Shown here piece after piece: positions 23,401 through 34,900 of a DNA stretch of 64,000 bases. A program made the position numbers and the translations under genes. This DNA is from Ciona intestinalis. Taxonomy: Eukaryota; Chordata; Ascidiacea; Phlebobranchia; Cionidae. The first letter of the stretch is position 1. The number at the start of each line of letters is the position of its first letter. The notes below the pieces were generated by a model, which did no database searches, was not told where the DNA came from, and saw nothing but the letters and a program-made list of their open reading frames with translations. The stretch is taken from the NCBI RefSeq assembly GCF_000224145.3, contig NC_020176.2, positions 1,240,693 to 1,304,692 on the forward strand, in the 5' to 3' direction.

Positions 23401-25280
23401 TAATTGTTGTCAGCTTCATGTGTTCGTTTATGAAGATCTTCCAGCGCGAGTCGAATCTCTTCTTCTTCCTCCTCGCTTCTTTTCATTTCCGTCGGAGCAT
23501 CTCCGGGTTCTGTGCAGCGGGGAATAAATCAAATGAATGTGGGCTTTATTGTAGCATGCTGGTGGGGCAACGGCAGTCGTTAGTACACGGGTGTTCTGTT
23601 TCATTCACCTCGCTTACAAAATACCATGTATTTACTTTTTTGGTAATTATTATTTTTGTAATTATTGGCTGACAATTTAGAAAAACCATATGTGACAACT
23701 GGGTTAAATGAATCTCGGTTAAGTGTCTTGCCCAAGTATACAGATAGGCCCACAATGGCATCGAGCCCCCGAACCGTCACTGTATTTATCAAAGATACAA
23801 GCGCGCTAACCGCTTAGATATATGGCTTAGGATTTGCTTGACTTCATAATTACATCTTGATGGTTTTGTTTACGTCATAATGCAATACCTTCAAGGTCAG
23901 GTGACGGGGGCGGGGCTGAATGAACTTCTTCGTCATTTCCGGTTGTCCGCACATCTTCTTTCGCTGTTTCAGGTGGTGGAACTAGCGAATCTTCGGCGAA
24001 AACGACCCCGGGAAGTTTGTCGCCTTTTGCGGGAGGTCTCGCCTTGTCAGCCCGCCAATCGGATGAACGTGGCTCGGGCTTTACTGTGCGGATACTGGGA
24101 GCCAACTCCACATTGATGGAGCGACTGTGGGGAACGGAAGCCGCTCTATGGATAATGGTCGCCATTAAGAAAAGTTGCAAATATTTTTAAATGTGAATGT
24201 AGTTACAAAAAATACCTGAGTTTTGAACTTGACTGCAACCCACTGTATGGAACCCGGTAATTCGAAAATGAAACTTTGTTTCTGGGTGGGGAACTTCCTC
24301 TATAGTAACTAGCAGTAGCTCGTCGGTCGCTTGAATTAAAGGCCGTGGACTTTCTATTCGAACCCTGTAAGAAAAATACTTTATTATCAATAAAGTAATG
24401 TTATAATTTCGCGGTAGGCTTTAACATCTGGTGAGGTGCATGTAGCATAGCACACTATATATGACCTAAATCAGAAGTCTCGCGGCTAGTCACGTTGAAG
24501 ATCTTATCAACGTAAAATTGAATAGCATACGACGCATTAGTGGTGTTTTGACGTCACCTGAAGCTGCTGAAGACAAGATTCTAGTTCGGCACGATCGATG
24601 CTCGTTTCCAACGAAATGTCAAACGCCGACGCCATCTTAAGTGAGTTCTCGGATATTAATCTTTCTTGAAGCATCTCGTTCAATTGTCCTGCATAAGTTG
24701 TAATAGTGATGCGTTAAAGTTGAATGAACGAATGATAATTGCTTTATCCTTGTGTGACCGAAAAACGACAGTAGTTATAACACAGGCATACTTTACAATT
24801 TTTCATACACCTGGCCAACTTACGAGTTACCACGTAAACTTTTCTAAGCAGACGCGCTAACCAACTGTGCCGCGGACTTTTTAATTTCTATTTTCGGGAT
24901 ATGCTGTCTAATTGCAACTGTGACTTTAGTCCATACAGTATAGACAAGTTACAATGTCAATCTTATTTGAACAACTAAATTTGACAACTGTAAAATTAGT
25001 AATTTACAGAAGCGTAATATACGAATGCCTTTGATTGGACATATGACATATACTATCAAAATCCAACCTTACCTGATTCGAAATGCCCCCATAATGCCTT
25101 AAGTGCAGTTGTTTTGTGAATGTAAGTTTCTATGTTGATTGAACCTCGTGTCATCCGTTTTACCACCAAACCGTTGATGGACTCCAGGGTTGAAACCATG
25201 GAAAGAATTTCACGAGACCCGGTCTCACTACATTGCGGAAAACATGCGTTATTTTTGAACAGTGTTTTCAAATATTCCAT
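20464..25280 (-). CDS. Unrecognised protein, 455 residues
   Basis: I do not recognise this gene. Using the copy of the duplicated block nearest the 5' exons, the exons are 25280-25073, 24688-24558, 24364-24216, 24145-23889, 23509-23398 and 20974-20464. All phases agree and the total is 1368 nt. The N-terminal part is helical and Cys-bearing. The third exon is Ser/Arg/Tyr-rich. The fourth is Pro/Glu-rich. The fifth has a run of six Glu followed by a helical stretch. The last exon (170 residues) looks like a helical bundle (LVEEFVNVTESLDRIHRD). There are no signal peptide or membrane segments. The ATG at 25280 has an in-frame stop not far upstream. The preceding Death-domain exons end in the same phase (1) as exon 24688-24558 needs, so 25280-25073 may instead be an alternative first exon of one longer gene. 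Confidence 0.6.
21123..22820. repeat. Assembly duplicate, left copy (abuts the N gap)
   Basis: This block is nearly identical to 22871-24563, in the same orientation. It ends exactly at the N run with CACCTGAAG, and the right copy continues past that same point. It duplicates three exons (22620-22469, 22398-22142, 21761-21650). Differences are scattered SNPs and small indels, including an in-frame 3-bp indel in the first of these exons. Best read as an unmerged second haplotype rather than a tandem gene duplication. Confidence 0.9.
21778..22075 (-). mobile_element. Full-length tRNA-derived SINE
   Basis: Read on the minus strand, this has a tRNA-like head with a box A-like AGCGGTTAGCGCGCTTG and box B-like GGTTCGGGGGCTCGAT, then the shared core (TTGGGCAAGACACTTAACC, CCCAGTTGTCACATATGGA). 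The tail follows (AATGAAACAGAACACCCGTG). It is the best-preserved copy for defining the family. The haplotype duplicate is at about 23526-23818. Confidence 0.75.
22821..22870. other. Assembly gap, 50 N
   Basis: Exactly 50 N, a placeholder length. The flanks overlap in sequence (see the duplicate blocks), so the true gap is probably negative. Confidence 0.95.
22871..24563. repeat. Assembly duplicate, right copy
   Basis: This copy starts directly after the N run at the sequence AATAAGCTACC, which lies mid-block at 21123 in the left copy. It holds exons 24364-24216, 24145-23889 and 23509-23398 of the gene described at 20464-25280, plus one SINE. Confidence 0.9.
24740..24860 (-). mobile_element. 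SINE tail module and head fragment
   Basis: CGACAGTAGTTATAACACAG, TTACGAGTTACCACG and CAGACGCGCTAACCAACTGT (tRNA-like head in reverse) occur in close order with the core deleted. It is intronic in the gene at 20464-25280. Confidence 0.5.
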
Positions 25281-25461
25281 AAACGCGGTCGAGTTGTAAA
25301 TTAACTTTTATTTAACAACCTCGTACGATATTTTAAGATCGTTGATTAACAGCCGTAACCATAACGAGCATGTACAACGATGTAACAGTTGACAACAGAA
25401 GAAACATTAGCTCATGTTCGAACACTAAAGTAGGAACGCCAATATATTATACACAGCCGTT

Positions 25462-25618
25462 AAGAAAAAGTATAGAGTGGGGACAATGGAACACATTTTT
25501 ATTCTATTTGGTAGCAAACAAAGAACATTTAAAGAATTATAAAACCGTACTCCCACGACTTTCATTGAAACACGGTCAGAATATTTGTGTTTCGTCTCCC
25601 CCCACCCTACTATATAAA
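25462..25618 (-). mobile_element. Small MITE
   Basis: One end is GAGTGGGGACAATGGAACAC and the other is TCTCCCCCCACCCTACTATA. The interior has TTTGGTAGCAAACAAAGAAC and AAAGAATTATAAAACCGTAC, shared with the other copies in reverse. Confidence 0.75.
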
Positions 25619-26111
25619 ACTTTAACCTACCCTCCAAGATTTCCATATTACCACACAACTAACACCTACTTTAGTAAATAGTTGAAAAGTTTGTTCGCGA
25701 TGATTTCTTGCATCATTTCCGGGTGGCAGTCACGTGGTGTGTTAGTGAGAGGGACCGCTGTTTTGATTGACGTGTGGATACGAACATGACCTTAGTACGT
25801 AAACAATCATGATTATGCACCTGTTGTTATCTTCACGTGTATTATAAGAGAAAAGAGATTTTTTTGTAATTTTTTATCTGTAAGGACTGACTGCCGAGAT
25901 ACCACTATGGTTTGCTGTTAACTGTATTAACACTTTAGGATCACAAAACAAACCATTGCCAGAAGATATATATTTCCCATACATTATTTAATTTATAAAA
26001 CAACCAAAAATTCAACTAGCATATAAAGCGGCGTAACAAAAACATCAAAAAGCCGACTGGCCAAAAACTTGTGACGTCACCGCCACATTAAATATATGAC
26101 GTCACACCTAC

Positions 26112-27094
26112 CTATCCTCTTGTGAACACCCAGCGCTCTCCTGCGTGGTTGGGTCGTCTTCCCCGATATAGTGGCGGGCCTTGAATCTGTGGGGATATAC
26201 ATTGTGGTCATTATTGTCCGATCAATGTGGAATCTCTTTTAAGACAACTTGGATGCAAAATATCCGCGTGGGGTTTAATCATCTCTTTGAAAACAGTAGC
26301 GAAGATCAGATTAATTGAAACAACGAAGAGAAGGGATTTGGCAGGAAAATAACAGTGGTTAACACGTTATAAGTGAAAACTACTCGAGAAAAGTTTCAAA
26401 TATAAGCGTGGCGGTAAAACCCACAATCCAGGATAAATGACGTAACATTTGTCTACAAAATTGTTGCTTCTGAGACTTTATTTCAACTTGCTACAACGTA
26501 ACAATGGTATATTATAAGCGAACAATGGGCTAAATGAAGCATAATTCGATTAAAGCGAAGCCAGCAGGTGAGGTATTGTGACGTAACATAAACACAAGTT
26601 CCAGAATACATAGTTGTGATGAATGTATTGGTTGTAACGCGATATTCGATACTTGTCGCGAATCGACCCCCTGCTGTATAAGTTATATTGTTTCTATTGC
26701 GTAATAGTTGATCGTTTATTACGTTATAGAAAGAAGCAATAATTTGTTTTAGTGAATTTTTATAATTATAATTGCATTTGCTTCCCCAATTGTGTGGATC
26801 GTGTTTTTGTTTACGTAAACCTTGTTTGCTGAAACCACAGTACAGTATTAAGGGACACCTTTAGCACATAATATCCAAATATCCAGATCGTGTTTTAAAC
26901 AATTAACAACGGCATATGGGAGTCGTGAGGATACGGTTTTATAATTGCTTGAATATTCTTTGTCTACTACCAAATGGGATAGGAGAAAATAAACGAAAAG
27001 GTGTCCCATCTTTCCCTACCCTACAATGTTTTATGGTATACTAATTACGCCATGATTACAAGTTACAATTCTTTGATTTTTACTGTATATATAT

Positions 27095-27125
<31 letters not shown>

Positions 27126-30100
27126 CGTTATACTGTTTGTGTTGCGTTATGAACAATCGTTGATTAAGTTATTAAAAAAAACAATAATTTCTGCCACTAG
27201 ATATATAGTAGGGTGGGGGAAGATGGGACACCTTTAGCACATGATATCCAAATATTCTGATCGTGTTTTAAACAATTAACAACGGTCCATGGGAGTCGTG
27301 AGGACATGGTTTTATAATTCTTTGAGTGTTCTTTGTTTACTACCATACAAGATGAGAAAATAGAATGAAAATCTGACCCATCTTTCCCCACCCTACTGTA
27401 TATAAAACAATGTATAGCAATGTGTCATTGCTATTAATCACGTCACAATTGCGACTTACTTTTCTTTGCAGTTTTAATTTGCCATCGATTCCTTTCCAGG
27501 AGATTCACCCGAGCTCCATGTATTGAAACCGATGACGTCAAGTCAAAAGTTGGATTTGTAGGAACGGATCTGGATGGGAAGAAAGCAGAAGAAGAAGAGC
27601 CGAGGATGAAATGAGGGAGTTCCGCAAACTTCCATTGACCGTTGGCGGATTTAGGAAGGTTCTTGTGAGGGCTGATAGGTAGAGGGTAGTATTGGGTAGC
27701 TTCTAACTTGCGTTGCGCAGAAGCCTTGCGCATGCGCAGTAGACGTGAGAAGGCTTTGACGTCACCTGGGTTAGAAAAATACAAATCATATATCAAGTTG
27801 GTGTAGAAAGTTTATGACAACTGTTACTCAACATTTCTTATTCATTTCACTTTTCTGTTAATTCTGATACCAGCCTTATTAAAGTAAAATGCTCTCTTTT
27901 CGGCTACAAAGAAATTAATCAACATTTGGTTACAACAGCCATGCTTCCCCCACACTATTTATCCGTAGCTTGTTTTAACAGCCGTTGTTTTGCTGTTAAG
28001 ATAACATTTTGTTTCAACCAACCTGACAAAGATTTGGCATCAACTTGGTTCAAGGCTGATACAAGTCGTTCAAAGGTGGCGCCAGAGCGCTCATCCTCCA
28101 CCCAACATAGAAGTCCCAATGTTTTCTGCCGCTGGAGGTCGCATCCACTCGACAGCGACACCAAGTGAAGTTTATCTGGGTTGATACGTAAATTGCTGGC
28201 AATGCCGGACCACTCGATCTGTAATATATATAAAGAATGAAGGTAGCTTATTTACTTTGGCGTAGCGAGCAACAACAGTAATTAAAATACATTTGTTGGT
28301 GACTATTTTTGGGGAGAATAGTATTGTTTTGTCGTGGCAAAAAATAGACAACCCGTAAAGAATTGGGTTGAAGCAATTCACGTTGGGTGTCTTGCTCGAG
28401 GTTACATACGCCTACAATATGGTAGCAGCATCGAGCCTCGATCTTGTAAACACTGAGATAGAGGTTATCGCTCTAGCCAGAAAAACCGGAACGTCACTCT
28501 GACGTCATTACCTGAGATAATTCGCTGGTTATTTCGTCAAAAACTTCCTCTAAATTTTCACACTGATTGAGGGGCAAGTCCTGATTGGAATTGGGATAGT
28601 CTGCATCAAACAGAGTGAAAATGTTATTCATGAGAAAGGAAAACTCAATAATATTTTTATAATATGTTAACTTAGCATGCATGCTGTTGGGCTTGTGCAA
28701 GCAATTATGGTCCCATACGATTATTGTCACAATGAATTGCACCATACATTCCACGTCACACGTATCTAATACGTCATGTACATTACCACGTTTCAACACT
28801 AGACGTATATTACAAGTGTTACATTTCTGTCTAAGAATGCGCAGCAAGATCCAGGGAAAACTTTGTATTATACACGGATGCCGAACGGAGGTTTGTAAAG
28901 TTTTTTTAAACAAAATGCTGAAATAGCAATGGTATCGGAACGACGATTACTATAGCATTGTGTTTATCAACGTTTTATCGTTCATAGACTTCTTTGAGAT
29001 ATATAGTAGGGTGGGGGAAAACGGGGCGTGTTTTAAACAGTTAACAGCGGTCTATGGGATTCGTTAGCATACGGTCTAATGATTCTTTGAATGTTGTTTG
29101 TTTACTACCGAACGGGACGAGAAAATAGAATGAAAAGGGGTCCCATCTTTCCCCACCCTAAAGGGAATTTGTATATGGATAGAGATGGTTAAATGTGATC
29201 TAAAGGTACTACCTAAGTATTAATATGGACGAAACCTTTTAAAAAATCGATAAATTTTATGTTATATTTTCACCGATTTGCAGCAATAACTGGCCTCTAG
29301 AAGAAATAAGACCACCAAAAGCCATTTATGTTTTTTAGGTTCTCATGGAAAGCACTGGAAGTCGGTTAACAATCCCTGGTTTGTCATTTTGAAAGTCATA
29401 TTTACACGAAGGCGAAGAAAGGGGCGTATATAGGGCATACGGCATACAAAGTCTTATTTGCTCTATCTGGCTTGCTGAATGATAAGAAAAACAAAGATAT
29501 TATCCGCGTTGATTTTCGATATTCTTTCTATTTATGTGGAAGTGTGGTAAAGGCCGTTTGACTTCTATTTACACATACTTTACTTTCTCAATGAATTGCA
29601 AACATTGGGATAAACTTTCGTATTAGACTCGAATCATTCAGTTTGCTTTTTCGAAATTATGATTCTCATAATGTTGACTTTAAACTAAACCTTTCACAAC
29701 TTGCCATACAGCTTATAAAAGCGACTTCTATAAATATCGAGTGTGAAATATAAACGTCTGGTTACGTTAAATGCTCGTATGCAAAACTACAACCTGACAT
29801 AAACAACACGTGCTCTTTGTGGTTATCAAGTTTTTGGTAACATTTCTTTTTTTTCATATTTTGTATGCAACCTATTAACAGCTTTAAACTTTTAGGCCAC
29901 ATTTTTACTATTTTAAAAATTCAACAAAAAAATTATTTTTTTTGTAATTTTGCCATTTTTTCTATAGTATCACTAAGCTTACAGTTTAAAATTCGGAAAT
30001 TCGCTCATTGTTGAGTGATAATGGACTAACAATAACATGCATTTGGGCACATAAACGTAGAGTTGATTATTGTAGTTGTAGCATTATTTAAATTGGGTGT

Positions 30101-30328
30101 AAAAATGACTTCTGCGCGAGAAGATGGGACACTGTTATCACATAATATCCAAACATCTTGATGGATCGAGAAAATACAATGAAAGGTGTCCCATCTTCCC
30201 CCATTCTACTATATATCATTCCAAACAACTAATTGAAACATGTTAAAAGACGAAAAGATAAATTCCTTCAAATTGTTGATAAAAGGAAACTTACCCATAA
30301 ACGCTCTATGGGGTGATAGCAACGTCAT
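26112..30328 (-). CDS. Death-domain protein (3' end uncertain)
   Basis: Exons 30328-30295, 28600-28512, 28218-28023, 27765-27460 and 26186-26112 join in phase. After a short N-terminus, residues about 28-107 match the Death-domain pattern (helices EVFDEITSELSQ, IEWSGIASNLRI, LGLLCWVEDE, FERLVSALNQV), the helical bundle used for homotypic contacts in cell-death and immune signalling. The next exon (102 residues) is basic then Ser/Pro-rich, with no domain I recognise. The last listed exon ends in phase 1. It can either run into the intron to a nearby stop or splice to the exon at 24688, which would join this to the downstream unknown gene. The start ATG at 30328 gives a correct phase but is the weakest part of the model. 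The introns are full of small MITEs. Confidence 0.6.
26848..27030 (+). mobile_element. Small MITE, left end truncated
   Basis: It starts within the terminal repeat (GGGACACCTTTAGCACATAA) and ends GGTGTCCCATCTTTCCCTAC. The interior is the typical GATCGTGTTTTAAACAATTA. Confidence 0.8.
27086..27126. repeat. TA microsatellite
   Basis: An almost pure TA dinucleotide run interrupted by CA, between two MITE copies. Confidence 0.9.
27205..27402 (+). mobile_element. Small MITE, near-complete reference copy
   Basis: The left terminus GTAGGGTGGGGGAAGATGGG is mirrored by the right terminus CCATCTTTCCCCACCCTAC, with TATA repeats outside. It is about 195 bp and has no coding capacity. Confidence 0.85.
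28355..28482 (-). mobile_element. SINE head and core
   Basis: GGTGTCTTGCTCGAGG, then ATATGGTAGCAGCATCGAGC and AGAGGTTATCGCTCTAGCCA are the core and tRNA-like head in reverse. The tail is missing. It is intronic in the Death-domain gene. Confidence 0.6.
29003..29160 (+). mobile_element. Small MITE with internal deletion
   Basis: The left terminus GTAGGGTGGGGGAAAACGGG runs directly into CGTGTTTTAAACAGTTAACA, about 40 bases being absent. The right terminus is GTCCCATCTTTCCCCACCC. Confidence 0.8.
29161..30294. other. Intron or spacer, no exon seen
   Basis: This lies between the first and second proposed exons of the Death-domain gene. Apart from a deleted MITE near 30110-30212, I see nothing in it. 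Confidence 0.4.
30110..30212 (+). mobile_element. Small MITE, heavily deleted
   Basis: GAGAAGATGGGACACTGTTA and GGTGTCCCATCTTCCCCCAT are only about 60 bp apart. Confidence 0.7.
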
Positions 30329-30532
30329 AATAGTCTTTATGATGCTGTCAACACTTCAATATTCCATTGATCGAAATTCCAGAATCAACATTTCGTCTTA
30401 ACGCAAGTGTTCATTAAATCTAGAACAAATATGTCATATTTATCAATCTTCAACGCTTAAAAAATAAGTATGGTTGACTTTAATGTCAGAAACGCATAAG
30501 AAACGTGTTCCATCTTATACCCCCATCTACTT

Positions 30533-30784
30533 GTGGGGTAAGATGGAACACCGTCAGCACCAAAAACCCATATTTCCTAATCGTGTTTTTGAGCAATTAA
30601 CAATGCTGTCTTAGGGTCACGGGCTACGGTTATATAATTCTTTAAATATTTTGTGTTTTTTTACGTTAACTTTTTTTAATGTAAAGCCCACACAGCACAA
30701 TGAATACCATCGTTGTTTATTACCAAATGGAAGGGGAAAGGAGAATGAAAACATAAACCATCCCACCCCAACCTACCATACATT
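30533..30784 (+). mobile_element. Small MITE with internal insertion
   Basis: The left end is TGTGGGGTAAGATGGAACAC and the right end is CATCCCACCCCAACCTACC. About 60 foreign bases around 30655-30710 interrupt the usual interior. Another isolated right end lies just before it (30497-30520). Confidence 0.65.
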
Positions 30785-31907
30785 GAAAAAACATCAAACT
30801 AACGTATTTTTTGACCTGAATAAGTTGCATAACGCATATAGGTGTACATCTAATGCATCTTCTTCTAAAACAGTACCATGATAAATTGTAAAACCCTTAT
30901 GCGCAACAATTACGGTAAACTGTTTTCTAAAGCCAACTCCATACAGTTTGTATGGAACAGAAACACTTGCATCTTGGTTTAACACATCTATATGGTTCAT
31001 CAAATACAATTGTACATGTACATTAACATACAACACTAAAACTTATACTAAAACATATAATTATAACACCCATACAACTTATTTATAACATTGCTGTAAC
31101 CAACTTACATCTGCAGTCTATCACTCTATTATATTACTGTATCTGTTCAAACATTTACAAAAACCTGTCGCACTGTAAGACTTCATACAGCAACAGTCAC
31201 ACGCGGGAAACTAAACCCAATCCTTGCGCGGAATAAACGTCGATTAGAGAAGCGGTTGTAGGCAAGGTGTAAGCGCGGGTTTATTATTAGGTCGAATCTC
31301 GCGTCCCATTGTTGGAATATCGAATTCCAGTTCTAACAAGTGGCTGATAATTTCGTAACAATGCCTACTGTTGATGCTTTATGACATCACACACGTTGGA
31401 CAAGAGTTTCATTTTTATCAGTTATTAAATTGTGACGTGTTACAATATTAAAGAACATTTTGATTACGTCACAATTGCAACAATTTACAAACAAAATAAA
31501 TAATGAACACAGTTGCTTCAATATGACATCACAGTACTTTGCAACAACTATTATGACATAATAATCATCTTTAACCTATGATCTCTTTCACTGCTACGTC
31601 ACAATCTGCAATATTTCGTAACATTGACTTAACAATCAAACCTTATTTACTTAGAAAACAATTTTTGATATATTATGTGACCAATGGGTAAAACAAAGAT
31701 GTTCAGTGACGTCACGAATACCATTATGTGTATTTGTGACGTCATTCGTAGCTCAATAAACGTTACCTGGCAATTATGACGTACAATCGGCAAAAATGGT
31801 AATTCTTGATATATAAAAACTTACAGAAACTTTTTAATAAAATGGCAACAAGATTTGTTACGTAACAATACTGTTGATTATTGCACAATGATTGAACTAT
31901 GACGTCG

Positions 31908-34900
31908 CTAACTCGTTTCATGCAGCGATAAATATGACGTCACTTCGTCACGATCCGGTTTTATTACGTCATCGTTGGAGTGCGTCTTATTTGTGAGGTC
32001 ACTATTTTCATTATTGTTTGAATTTCGACTCCCGATTTCAAAATAAGGGTTGTAAGAACTTGTGGAAGGAGTTGTAACATTGTGAGACTCCAGGGTGTCA
32101 CCTGGCACTTTCAGGTTGTCACTCCCGGAATGAACTTCCGTTGAGTCGATGACGTCATGTTTTACGTCACTATTATTTTTAATTTCAGCTTTTGAACCTC
32201 TGATGTCATCTGTGACGTCAGAGGTCACTTTTTTCGGATCCGCGTCAGGTTTATAAAACCCTGTCCCTGCTATTTCATCACATGATTGCTTCATATGAAT
32301 GGGAGGTGTCACGGGTACATTATCATGAAACGTGAATATGGGGTTGGATGATGAGGGTGTGGTGGGGGCGGGTAAAGGGGGTGTGGTAGGGGCGGGGTCA
32401 GGGGTGAATCGTTCAAACAAATCGTTAGCCAGCATTTCATCTGCTTCTGATTGGCTTATACTTTTCTTGTAACGGTGGCATTTAATTGGCTGAGGTTGTG
32501 TTTCTGGTTGAGTGGTTTCGGTGACGTCATGATCACGTGGTGCAGACGTCAATACGGCGTACATCTCAGGGTTCTGCGATGTTATTAGCACAATTGTTAC
32601 GAAACAAGAAAACTTTTTAGTCTAATTTAAAATACAACATTTCAGGAAAATGACAAAAAAATAATACAATCATTTTATACAACCATTGTAAAAATGAAAA
32701 CTGAGAGCAGTTTAAAACAAAAAGTTTAAGTTTACCTCCTTAGCCATTTGTAGTGGAGTAATTCCTTGTTTATTCTTATAATAAGTCATGGCACCACTCT
32801 CCATAAGTAATGTTGCAACGTTTATGTTTCTCCACTTTACAGCTTCATGAAGAGGTGCGTCATATTTATGGTTACGAATATTCACTGATGCTCCAAACTG
32901 CACGAAAAGAGTCACATAAGTTATGACCCATACGTTACTGTTGTTAATTTAACAAATTATCTTTTTTGACAATTTTTTGACAGAACACATTAGAAATCTT
33001 AACTACGAAAAATAAATTCATTAGAACAGTCACACTATATATAAGAATAATATAACCCATTTTAAAAAAAGAATCACAAACTCCGAATAATAATGTCCAG
33101 TTTTATCTATCCACACAATATATTAAGTCTTTATAACCATAAAAACAACATATCACCTCAAGAAGAACTTCAGCACACGATGCATGGCCATTGGCAGCAC
33201 ACATATATATTGGGGTGTTCCCCTCTGCGTTTCTGACATCACAAACAGCTCCGTGATCCAATAACAAGCGAACAATCTGATGATGTTATAATTGGAAAAT
33301 ATTCTTCTTTTTTTATTTTAGGCATTACATGAACAAAAAAATCCTATTATTAATCACAAAGCTACATTCGTGATGACTTGTAAGCTGGCATGAGGTGTAT
33401 GAAACAGAACACCCGTGTTATAACGATAACGACCGCCATTGCCCGCAACAGAATGGTAAATAAGTTTTATTCATTCGTTCAATGAAAGATAGCAATCGTT
33501 GAATTTTGTATTATAATGAACTAATTATGATGTCATAACAACCCACCTCTTCATATCCATACTGACAAGCAAGATGAAGAGGAGAGAGTTCGCGATCCTT
33601 GCTCTTGCATCCAACCCTCGCATCATGATCCAACAACATTCGGGTCATCTCAACGTAACCTCGCATGCATGAGATGAGGAGAGGAGTTGATCCATCGGGA
33701 GATGTAGAGTTTGCGTGGAGGATGATGTCCTGAAGATAAAAAAGTATGAACTGTTTTGATATTATGGTATATAACATCTTGCGCCGTAGATCGATGGTTT
33801 AGACGCCTGTATGGAAGACCAAAGTGACCCTGGTTTGATGCTCGACAGCGGTACTGACACTGATCGGCATATGTGTCCTTTGGCAAGACACATAACGGAC
33901 ATTGTAGTCACTAAATGGTAAATTTTAGTTGCTTCTTCTACATGGCACCAGATTTATAGGTGATTCTGCTGGTGAGCCACAAAAGAATGAAAATGTAAAG
34001 AAATACAGTAAGGACCTGGTGCTACAAAAACATAACAGACAAAAAAAAAAACAAATTTGGGCTTGCGTTTTTTATGTTTTACGCTTTCATAGCAGTAGAT
34101 CCTTGCTGTTATGATATCTTGTTTTATTGTATATTTGTGAGGTCCTTGTTGAACATGAAGTGTGAGGAGATAAGAGTATAAATGAACTTAATTTAACCTT
34201 GCGTTTTCGGCCATTTTAGTTCAGCTACTAAGCTACAAATCGCCTGATGCACAAGTCTTTCTGCATCTTACGTACATGTAAGAAAGTACGACCTATACGT
34301 AAAACTAGTAAAAGTAACTTGTTTATCTTTGTCCAAGGACCTACACACCCACAATGAAAGCAACAACAGGTCTGGAACCCGTAACCTCTGACTAAAGGCA
34401 GGCAGGCTAACCACTGACAGATAGATTTTTAAATGTTAAAAATATACAAACACCAAACCTGCGATGGTTGACATTTGTAACACTGGCACAGCGGGTCACA
34501 TGACCTATCGTCGTCCAATCCCCACCCGCACATGTACGCCACCATGTGTACATCGTTGTCTGTAACCGCTCGGTGGAGTTTCAATATCTAACATAGAAAT
34601 AAAATATATGTTTAAACATAAAAATAGACGATCGTTATGGAAAAAAATGTTTAGTGCAGACATTTAAATATTTTATTAGTAAAATATAAAATTCCTATCA
34701 ATGATATATAAAGAAAATACTTATTAATGATTGGTTTACCTGTTTAGGAAGGCTTGGCTTCTCCCTTTTAAACTGACCAATCAGGTTGGAGCTTTTTGGT
34801 TTCAAAGCATTTGATTGGTTAATCTTCTGTGTCAATTGATTTATATTGGAATGCTTTGTTTTCTAAGAAAAATTCTTGTTACTTTGGATTTTATTAAAAT

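Noticed and set aside
24187-24390. Frame reading VRIESPRPLIQ through the third exon of the 455-residue gene
   Set aside because: Phases of the flanking exons (0 in, 2 out) demand the other frame, and the haplotype indel of 3 bp is neutral in that frame too.
21123-24563. True tandem exon or gene duplication
   Set aside because: The copy ends coincide with the N gap as overlapping contigs would, and splicing from the right-copy last exon into the left-copy first exon breaks phase.
30794-31036. 80-codon minus-strand frame beyond the ANKRD27 stop
   Set aside because: It has no recognisable domain, splice context or repeat support, so it is left unannotated.
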